This document shows, one piece after another, positions 57,300 through 64,000 of a DNA stretch of 64,000 bases (position 1 is the stretch's first letter; each line of letters opens with the position of its first letter). Source of the DNA: Henricia sp. BOLD:AAB3569. Lineage: Eukaryota > Echinodermata > Asteroidea > Spinulosida > Echinasteridae. Under the pieces are notes generated by a model that was not told the DNA's origin, did not search any database, and saw only the letters and a program-made list of their open reading frames with translations. The position numbers and the translations under genes were made by a program. The DNA is taken from assembly GCA_037783545.1 (NCBI GenBank), contig JBBELK010000003.1, positions 62,001 through 126,000 on the forward strand, written 5' to 3'.

Positions 57300-58316
57300 C
57301 TATGGCGGAGGTAGCCCTTTTCCCGCCTCATCTCTTTGAGTGGGTTTGGGTTCAGAACTGGAAATTTTCTGCTTTTTGAAGCACTTTTCAACCACGTGAC
57401 CTAGTTTCTTGCAGAAGGAACACCTTGGAACTGGCCTACTTGGCCGGTCCTGACCTTTCGCAATAGTCGAAGCCAGATGATCTAGTCGATCATTCATGAC
57501 TGTCTGCTGCTGAATAAGTTGGCCAATAGCAGTGGTGAGGCCCTTCTGACTTTCGACCAAGTCCTTGAGTATTTTATTGCTGGTTAGGTCACCACATGTT
57601 GCACTATCAATGTGACTATCGGTCTGCTCAGTGTACATCAGAACCTGATCGATTTCAGTTTTTGCTAAGGGAACCCTAGCCTCGTCACGAAATAACTTTA
57701 GAGCCATATTCCTTATCTCGAAAAACGGCAGTTTTGGATGGTCAACGACCAATCGGCGAAGTTCTCTACGCGCAACAGGGTCAGACGCACCCCTCACAAA
57801 TTGTTCTTTTAGAGCACCTTCTTTTAACTGGGCTAGGGCAGCCTTTTCCTGCTTTTCAGTCGCAGCAGCTTCCATCCTATCATATAATCTTATAATCGAT
57901 CGGCTGAAGTCTGTGAGACTTTCCCCTTCCAATTGCTCGCGGGAATAAAATGCATAATTTAGGGACTGTACAGTCTCTGGGGAACCGAAACGTAAATTTA
58001 GCAATGACTTCAGTTTGGAAAACTCATCCCTTTTATGTGGCGGACAACAGAGCACCTCCTCGCGCGCATCGCCCGCGAGGTGGTCCACTGTTGCAGACAC
58101 TTTATCTGAGTCGCTGAGTCCCAGTTGCCTGGCATAAATGTCAACATCCGTTAGCCATTCCTTTAAGGTTGGGTCACCCGACTTCCGTGGTTGGCCACTG
58201 AACTTTCTTAATTTGGCAGCAGGGGCTCTTTGATATCGTAAGTTAGAAAAAGCATTACCCAGCGTCTCGGCTAAAGATTTTGATAAGGCCTCGACCATTA
58301 CCTCAGGCGCAGTCAT
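57300..58316 (-). CDS. Ty3/Gypsy gag
   Basis: 338 codons from ATG 58316 (MTAPEVMVEAL); the frame is open a few codons further upstream without an ATG. Capsid-like helical region (~30-230, with ..LKEWLTDVDIYARQLGL.. and DKVSATVDHLAGDAREEV). Nucleocapsid zinc knuckle CSFCKKLGHVVEKC (CX2CX4HX4C, ~300-313), followed by a basic stretch. It packages the element RNA in virus-like particles. Gag ends at TAG 57300-57302, 18 nt after a frameshift heptamer. Confidence 0.95.
   Translation of the reverse strand: MTAPEVMVEALSKSLAETLGNAFSNLRYQRAPAAKLRKFSGQPRKSGDPTLKEWLTDVDIYARQLGLSDSDKVSATVDHLAGDAREEVLCCPPHKRDEFSKLKSLLNLRFGSPETVQSLNYAFYSREQLEGESLTDFSRSIIRLYDRMEAAATEKQEKAALAQLKEGALKEQFVRGASDPVARRELRRLVVDHPKLPFFEIRNMALKLFRDEARVPLAKTEIDQVLMYTEQTDSHIDSATCGDLTSNKILKDLVESQKGLTTAIGQLIQQQTVMNDRLDHLASTIAKGQDRPSRPVPRCSFCKKLGHVVEKCFKKQKISSSEPKPTQRDEAGKGLPPP
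57318..57324 (-). promoter_or_regulatory. -1 ribosomal frameshift site GGGAAAA
   Basis: In gag frame the minus strand reads G GGA AAA, a canonical X XXY YYZ heptamer. A -1 slip there enters the pol frame with no stop before the pol ATG at 57291. Confidence 0.75.
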
Positions 58317-58899
58317 GATTAATATCACCACACTCAACCAGCGGGCTTAAAAGAGGGGGAAAAATGTATACGTCACTCTACCAGTACTAGCACACTACAC
58401 GTACAGGCACACGCATACAATTACATGCCACTCACATGTACATGTATGGCTACATGTACACGTAAACAATCACATGCAACCCATATACACGTGTGCATGT
58501 GCATGCACGCGCAGTGTGAGTGCACACCTACTCAAACGGCAATACTGCAAAGTGTATACCGACAAAGATTGTACAATTAAACTATATAACACTGTATACT
58601 CTAGTGCGGGTAGTCACTATCATCAATACTGAGTTGGCCATTAAGTCACCAGTGTACACGATACATGCAAATGTTGAAGTCGGTGGGACAAAAGTAACAC
58701 AGTGTTTACACTTTTTCAGAATTGGGGTCAATTATAAAAGCAAACCACCTGAAAATTTTCTAAAAAGTATTAACTTAGCTACAAATGCTGCTCAGCGACA
58801 TCCCGTTGCATATGGTGTCACCGTCAGTTCTTGGAAAAAAATGTATAAGCACCCAGGGATCTCATCTGATGAGACGTGGCAGACTCCTTGGCAGACTCC
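58317..58899 (-). other. Gypsy 5' leader
   Basis: ~580 bp untranslated region between the primer-binding site and gag. It contains a stretch of repeated CACATG/TACATGTA words (58385-58530). Packaging signals are likely here but cannot be recognised. Confidence 0.6.
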
Positions 58900-58917
58900 A
58901 TCCCATCCTCGTCGCCA
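58900..58917 (-). other. Gypsy primer-binding site, tRNA-Ser(GCU)
   Basis: Minus strand TGGCGACGAGGATGGGAT, 4 nt after the 5' LTR. It is complementary over 18 nt to the 3' end of animal tRNA-Ser(GCU) including CCA, from my knowledge of that tRNA. Confidence 0.8.
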
Positions 58918-58921
58918 TTTC

Positions 58922-60097
58922 TGTAGTGATATCAGTGCTACGGTGTCGTAAGCTGATGAGGGGGGGTCGGTCCTCAAGTTTATTTGGGACAAGTACTGCC
59001 GTAAGGAGGTCTCACACAGCGTTGATTTCACGTTGATTATCAATTTATTGGTCCATTCACAGAAAATACAGTAATCACTATACAATCAGGAAGTCAATCA
59101 TCGGCGATCAATAATCAAAACAATGAATGTTAGGCTGGACTCGAACTTAGGCTGTCACACATCCAAAGTATGAGGAGTTACACAATCAAGGGCGCAGACC
59201 TCAGATCAAGAATGTCAACACGGTATGAATTAATACGTGTATTGGTTCAAGAAGATTTCCAGATGTGATTCAAAAGATCCCTGATTCAAATGATTCAAAG
59301 ATTCATAGCTTCGAAAGATCCACGGCCTGGATAAGATCCCTGGGCGCAGTGTCTGCAATAAAAATAATACATGCAAAATGACATGAGTGGCTGTGTGAGT
59401 CGCACATAATCAAAGTTGTTTCCACGGTCATGATACACGACCCATATTAGCGAGTGCTAAAATACACACCGTCTACAAGTTTTGGTCCATGCATGACAAC
59501 GATGTCAACACTCAAAAGTTGCTAAAGTTTCTGCACTTCTAATACAAAATACACAAAGTGGCACTCACCACAGGTCCTGGGAGACTAACCCAAAGAAATT
59601 ACAGCTGGGTCATTTTAATGTCTTCTTGCCAAAGTGGCAAAAAAGTGGAGCAAAATGACAAACTGTCGACAGACAAGCTGTCTCTTCCGATCGTCTGTGC
59701 AAGGCATCCCGGACCGCATAACTCACTACATGTCACAGAAACACAGCCACACATGTAAACAAGATCACTGCGCCCTCGCAATAACCATTCTTAAAATGTG
59801 GATACAGTTACACTTTTACAAAGATCACACCCGAAATGAAATTAAGCTTTTCCCAAGTGTAAGTACTTTATACATTTAACAATTGTTTGAAATTGTAAAT
59901 GGTGTCATGGGCATAAACCGGCACTATTTTGTCTCCACGTAAGGAATTCACTACACATGGCCAGTCACGGGAACTTACTAACTTTATGCAAATTGGCCAG
60001 TGAAAACAATGTTGTGGTTACTGGGGCTACATGATGTACATAAAGGGCCAGTGAAAATAATGATGTTACTGGGGCTAGGAAAGTGCACATCTCCACA
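58922..60097 (-). repeat. Gypsy 5' LTR (minus orientation)
   Basis: 1,176 bp, matches 50732-51907. Expected to hold the promoter; I did not assign a TATA box. Confidence 0.95.
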
Positions 60098-60101
60098 GTA
60101 A
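60098..60101. other. Gypsy target-site duplication GTAA, right
   Basis: Second copy of GTAA from 50728-50731, followed by the continuation of the interrupted repeat. Confidence 0.85.
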
Positions 60102-61090
60102 CGTTTGAAAAATTAAGTTCTATACGGCCCTTACGATTTTTCTCTCATCCCAAGTTACGTTGGTCAAATGGTACATATCTATTGGGCATCTATTATAGCG
60201 GTACCGTGTGCTGAAAGTATTAAAATGCTGAGAAAATTATACACTCATTACATTTGTCTCAGTCTAGTTATTTGGGATTTTTCAACACAAAGCATGACGC
60301 AGTAGCAACCGCACACCTGGGAACAACGCATACCTGCACTGTAAATAATAATGGGTACATTTTGCCCAACGTTTTACCCAACTTTGGTTCAAATATCAAC
60401 ATGCCCATCTTTGGGGCGCAAAATACCCTTGGGTGCATGGTATTGTATGTACAATTGTTGGTTCAATTCTATAGACCAATGTTTGGGTAGATGTGCATAT
60501 CTAATCGTTAGTTAAAGGAGTGTGACCAGATCACTTTTTTTTACCCATAACTCCCCGGGACTTACCTTATGGGTCATGAGATTTTTATATCATAACATCC
60601 GTTATATTTTTCTGATTACGAAACTGAAACTCCCGCGCTTCTAGGCCGCATATTTCCGAGGATATCGTCGAAAATCCACCGATTATTTGTAAACTAATTT
60701 TCCAGTATCAACGTTTATCCGCTGAAAGCATACTCGATAGTTTTGTTCAATTTTTTACTGGAAATTGCGAATGTTTTCGGGTTTTTGGGACATGGGAGGT
60801 GTGTATGGGAGTTACTTGATAATATTGGTAAGTTACATCGAAAACTATTTTCCAGAAACTCTGGTCACGCTCCTTTAAAAGTTAATTATCCAATGTTTGG
60901 GTAAATGTGCTTGGCCAATTGTTGGTTTAAGTCAACATAGAGCAGAAATCGTTTCGTATACATGTATATGCTCAACGTGTTGGGTATCTCGGGCCAAATA
61001 TGCTCGACTTTTGGGTACGCCACGTTCATGATGTGACCAACATGCTACAGAAAATATTTGCTGTATAATTACCCAATGTGTTGGTCAATT
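60102..61090. repeat. TTGGGTAA-type repeat region
   Basis: 60102-60340 continues the repeat split by the Gypsy element. Beyond it, diverged words such as AATGTTTGGGTAAATGTGC recur (60478, 60892). It is interrupted by the MITE at 60516-60875. Confidence 0.6.
60516..60875. mobile_element. MITE flanked by TTAA
   Basis: 360 bp, inverted ends AGGAGTGTGACCAGA / TCTGGTCACGCTCCT, TTAA on both sides (60512-60515, 60876-60879). A TTAA duplication is used by piggyBac and Kolobok; which one cannot be told. Confidence 0.75.
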
Positions 61091-61529
61091 TGCTTAGATT
61101 TTGGTGATTTTTCTCCCAAATACTAAAAACCACATCACTTTGTTACCAACATATGCTAAAAAGCATGCTGTTGGCCTATATCCAACGTGTATTTCGTATA
61201 CGACCACCGAATTTTCGGTATCTCTAACGAACACCAACTTTCTCTACCTAAAGCTACACAAAAATGGCTTGCGACCTAAACAAAAATGGTTCGCGACCTA
61301 AAAAGAATGGTTAAGAACCTAATAAAAATGGATTTTGACCCAATAAAGATGGTTTTTGAAAAAAATAAATAATAGGGCGACAGTTATGTGTCGTCCTAAT
61401 AGAGTGTGTCGCCCTAATATAGCTTGTTTACGCATTATGTGTCGCCCTAGTAAACCATGAATGCTTATAGTGTATGTACTGAATTTGACCAGAAGGCATG
61501 TTTGTGTACGTGTTCTTTCCACACTTCTC
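61091..61529. other. unassigned stretch with short tandem motifs
   Basis: It has four diverged copies of CTAAAnAAAATGGnTTnnGAC (61255-61355) and three of GTGTCGYCCTA (61388-61448). No gene. Confidence 0.45.
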
Positions 61530-61669
61530 TAGACTTGGTTCCAAGTCCGAGATCCTGTTTTGTTTTCCGTTTCCGATTTTTGAAATGTATGGACAGGGAA
61601 CTAGTCTATTTCGGTTCACTAATCGGAAACGGAAAACAAAACAGGATCTCGAACTTGGAACCAAGTCTA
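61530..61669. mobile_element. 140-bp foldback, AGACTTGGTTCC type
   Basis: ~48-bp arms TAGACTTGGTTCCAAGTCCG / complement around a ~45-bp loop. Terminal words resemble the foldbacks at 42540 and 43187. Confidence 0.7.
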
Positions 61670-61946
61670 ACACTTCTCATGATAGAGTTGTTTCAGATGT
61701 ATATCCTGATTTTTAAAATCCTATTCAGTATCTTGGTGTAAGTTTTACTGGTGTTAAAAAGTAAGGCTAAGTGAGCATGGGCGAAAATCCAGCAACTTGA
61801 TAGGCTACAGGCATTTCTTAACGTTTCCCAACATTTCACACACAAACCGTATAGCACTGCTTTGTATTTGTGACTACTGATACTAGGGGGCGGTCGGGTT
61901 GGCGTACGGTGTTTTTTCCTCGCCTTTCACCTTTGGCGTCCCGGGT

Positions 61947-62341
61947 GCGTAATTTTTTTTCCCAGGATGGTTAAGGGAAGATTGCTCCTGATTGGCCTAA
62001 CCACATGCATATATTGCATACTGAAGTGTTTTGTTGATAGCTGTCACTTAACACAACTGCGTGGTTCGAGAGTTAGACTATAGGTCTTTCCTCAATTAAT
62101 GAAGAAAAAAACTACGAGAGAGGAGATTCGAACCCACAATCTCTCGATTAATAGTCCCACGTCTTAACCACTAGACTACCAAACGACTCGACAAACCCTT
62201 AAATTTTCTTTTTTATATCCCTTTTATTTAATAACTCTTGAGGGCGCTATATAGAAAATATGAATATTCATTTACAATGCACCAATCAAAAGCAGAGAAT
62301 ATTCTCAATGGCCTTTACCATCCTGGAAAAAAAAATTACGC
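61947..62341. mobile_element. MULE-like MITE inside SINE head (second case)
   Basis: 395 bp with ends GCGTAATTTTTTTTCCCAGG and complement, flanked by 9 bp with one mismatch (GTCCCGGGT / GTCCCGCGT). It interrupts the SINE exactly at the B box. It contains a tRNA-like segment on the minus strand (62113-62195). Confidence 0.8.
62113..62195 (-). other. tRNA-like segment inside MITE
   Basis: Minus strand GTTTGGTAGTCTAGTGGTTA gives a good A box and a GTCT..AGAC D stem, and GGTTCGAATCT a B box. The anticodon and T stems pair poorly, so this is a tRNA relic, not a functional tRNA gene. A diverged copy is at 37276-37349. Confidence 0.55.
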
Positions 62342-62573
62342 GTCCCGCGTTCGAATCCGGGGCGTGTATGTGGATTGGGTTTGCAGTCCCTATCGCGTGG
62401 GTTTTCCCCTGGGTCATTTCTCTGGGGGTTTTCCTCCCACTTCAAAAACTGCAACTCCTTATTCGTTATCTCAAGTTGATAATATAGTATAGTTAAAGCT
62501 AAAACCGTATAGTTGATGGCATAAAGGGCCTTAGTTGCCGAATATGCCATAAAATATACAACTACTGATACTA

Positions 62574-63084
62574 TCTGTCCTGGGTTTTCTGTTGATTAGG
62601 CATAATAACTCTTTAAGGGGTAATGTAAGAAACCTTCGGTTAAAGGCCTTTCCTGTTTTCTCAAAACAGGCAAGGAAAATGGCATTTGCCAAGAACCATG
62701 AAGCTGACATTTTATTGATATAAAAAATGAACAATCACTGAGAAAATACACCGGAAACTAAAAACATTTCCAGAAAAAAATAACGACTTGTGGTTTATGC
62801 CTTAATTGTTGGTCGTAGCACTTGCAACTCTGTGGAAAATTCGCGGTTCCGTGTGTGCATACAACGTGTGCGTGTTTGCTGCGAGGAGCTAGGTACACGA
62901 CCACAGTCAGGAAGCAGCTCTGTGTGTCTCCTCGCGCGCTATGACGTCACACAAACTCTAGTTGATTGACGTGACCTGTCGTTTTCAGTTTTGCGTGAAA
63001 AGTGTTGACCTCCATTTCTTGACCTTCTGATGGGCTGATTTGGTCTTCTTAGTCCGACTCGGTGTCCATTTCTAGGGATTCCTC
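62574..63084. other. unassigned stretch
   Basis: No gene recognised. It contains GCCTTTCCTGTTTTCTC.. / ..AAAACAGGCAAGG as a small inverted repeat (62646-62675). Confidence 0.4.
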
Positions 63085-63417
63085 CTACTCCTCCTCCACA
63101 TCATCGTCATCGTTATCAGTGATTGGTCTTATATTCAACTCTTGCCTTCGTTCGGCTCCTGCTGTATTTCCCACATCCTCTTTCTGGATGGTCTTGAGTT
63201 TTCTATTTTCCTCCAGAGCTATATCCCAGAGGCCATGTTTTATCTGTACGGATTGGGTTTTGTTGGTGTTTCCTTGTTGCGTTCGGTGGACTGTGTTTAG
63301 TTTGGGTATCACGTTTGGCTCACCGTCATCCGATTCGTCTTCATCGGTCTGTTCACTCGCCCCGTCGTCCGATTCGTCATTCCGGTCTTCGTTCTCAATT
63401 TGATGCCTTTCCTCCAT
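63085..63417 (-). CDS. possible acidic protein fragment (uncertain)
   Basis: 110 codons from ATG 63417, rich in D/E (runs such as DESDDGASEQTDEDESDDGE and DNDDDDVEEE). A TATA-like TATATAAG lies 64 bp upstream (63481-63488), and the frame is open upstream with CFVCG. After the TAG stop the same frame keeps an acidic composition through a second stop, as expected for a decayed longer gene. Not recognised as any family; it may be a pseudogene or chance low-complexity frame. Confidence 0.35.
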   Translation of the reverse strand: MEERHQIENEDRNDESDDGASEQTDEDESDDGEPNVIPKLNTVHRTQQGNTNKTQSVQIKHGLWDIALEENRKLKTIQKEDVGNTAGAERRQELNIRPITDNDDDDVEEE

Positions 63418-63638
63418 ATCATCGTGGTCGTCGTGCCATGTTGATTGGTGTGGGTCACTTCCGCAAACGAAGCACCGCCTCTTATATAGCCTTGTCGAAG
63501 TCTATGAAATTATGTGGATTTGCCTGTATGCTATGTAGCGAAAGTGCGCCACCACGCGGTGAATTGTAGCCAACTGCCAAATAGTCTGGTTATCGTAATA
63601 TCTTGGTCTGAATCCGGACTTCACGGACGAGGCTGGAT

Positions 63639-63924
63639 GTTGTTGTTGTTGTATATTTTATGGCATTTTCGGCAACTAAGGCCCTTATGCCGTCAACTAT
63701 ACGGTTTTAGCTTTAAATATACTATATTATCAACTTGAGATGACGAAGAAGGAGTTGCAGTTTTAGAAGTGGGGGGGGGGGGGAAACCCCCAGAGAAATG
63801 CCCCAGGGGAAACCCCACGCGGTCAAGACTGCAAACCCAATCCACATACACGCCCCGGATTCGAACCCGGGACCCCAGAGGTGAAAGGCGAGGAAAGAAC
63901 CCGTACGCAGACCCGACCGCCCCT
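63639..63924 (-). mobile_element. complete tRNA-derived SINE
   Basis: 286 bp on the minus strand. tRNA-like head from 63924 with B box GGGTTCGAATCCGGGG, a body with CTGCAACTCCTTCTTCG, and a (CAA)n tail. Flanked by a perfect 12-bp duplication ACGAGGCTGGAT (63627-63638, 63925-63936). A G-run of 13 or more at 63770-63782 distinguishes this copy. Reference copy for the family. Confidence 0.92.
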
Positions 63925-63936
63925 ACGAGGCTGGAT

Positions 63937-64000
63937 CATAGCCTTGTTCTTTATGTACTCGATGTGTTTTATGGGCGGGGACCCTTTATGCTAATTTTTT
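63937..64000. other. unassigned end of window
   Basis: Nothing recognised in the last 64 bases. Confidence 0.4.

Larger units (their letters stand above)
50732..60097 (-). mobile_element. complete Ty3/Gypsy retrotransposon with an SGNH-hydrolase ORF
   Basis: 9,366 bp on the minus strand. Two 1,176-bp LTRs (TGTGGAG..CACTACA on the minus strand) look identical by eye and are flanked by GTAA. Order in transcription: LTR, primer-binding site, leader, gag, pol (-1 frame), a single TGA near the integrase C-terminus, pol C-terminal part, SGNH ORF, polypurine tract, LTR. The RT-RNase H-integrase order defines Ty3/Gypsy. The extra ORF is in the env position. Confidence 0.95.
61886..62560 (+). mobile_element. 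tRNA-derived SINE, split by a MITE (second case)
   Basis: The head starts GGGGCGGTCGGGTTGGCG and the body continues at 62351 to AAAATATACA. Flanked by a perfect 13-bp duplication ACTACTGATACTA (61873-61885, 62561-62573). 271 bp without the insertion, the same as the copy at 37038. Confidence 0.9.

Overview
This window is eukaryotic, almost certainly metazoan, nuclear DNA. It has spliced coding exons, Pol III-type SINEs, LTR retrotransposons of two superfamilies, many MITEs, and no bacterial-style operons. The mix (BEL/Pao and Ty3/Gypsy elements, a Helitron/Helentron-like array, tRNA-headed SINEs, many TACATGTA words) suggests a marine invertebrate. The phylum cannot be fixed from the sequence alone.

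Layout. 1-49: truncated tRNA-headed SINE. 273-9003: head-to-tail Helitron/Helentron-like non-autonomous elements of two subfamilies, called type A and type B here. Their bodies are diverged ~350 bp core repeats carrying paired TGACGTCA sites. 9004-9240: palindromic MITE. 9736-13998: a near-identical 1,421-bp unit repeated three times. 13388-15401: a 2-kb foldback element inserted in a type B element. 17374-24943: a complete BEL/Pao retrotransposon (minus strand) inserted in the same type B element, which resumes and ends at 25300. 25301-36049: more type A and B elements in both orientations. 36050-38260: foldback element, and a SINE with a MITE inserted in its tRNA head. 38265-47737: the one host gene I can support, four coding exons for a small secreted protein with an NTF2/SnoaL-like (DUF4440-type) fold; its introns are packed with MITEs. 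47740-50727: intergenic DNA with an old duplicated repeat. 50732-60097: a complete Ty3/Gypsy retrotransposon (minus strand) that carries an SGNH-hydrolase ORF after pol. 60102-63924: more repeats, a TTAA-flanked MITE, two SINEs (one again split by a MITE in its tRNA head), and a short acidic minus-strand reading frame.

How the parts work together. The two LTR elements encode their own capsid, protease, reverse transcriptase, RNase H and integrase. Each has LTRs that look identical by eye and a target-site duplication, so both arrived recently, yet each pol frame is cut by one in-frame stop. In the Gypsy element a GGGAAAA heptamer links gag to pol by -1 frameshift, the primer-binding site matches the 3' end of tRNA-Ser(GCU), and the extra ORF sits in the env position with a splice-acceptor-like sequence before it. 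No helicase, Rep or DNA transposase is encoded here, so the Helentron-like elements, MITEs and SINEs must be moved by enzymes encoded elsewhere.

Most interesting: the SGNH hydrolase captured by the Gypsy element; the Helentron-like subfamilies that swap their terminal inverted-repeat sequence while keeping the same architecture; and two MITEs inserted independently beside the Pol III B box of two SINEs.
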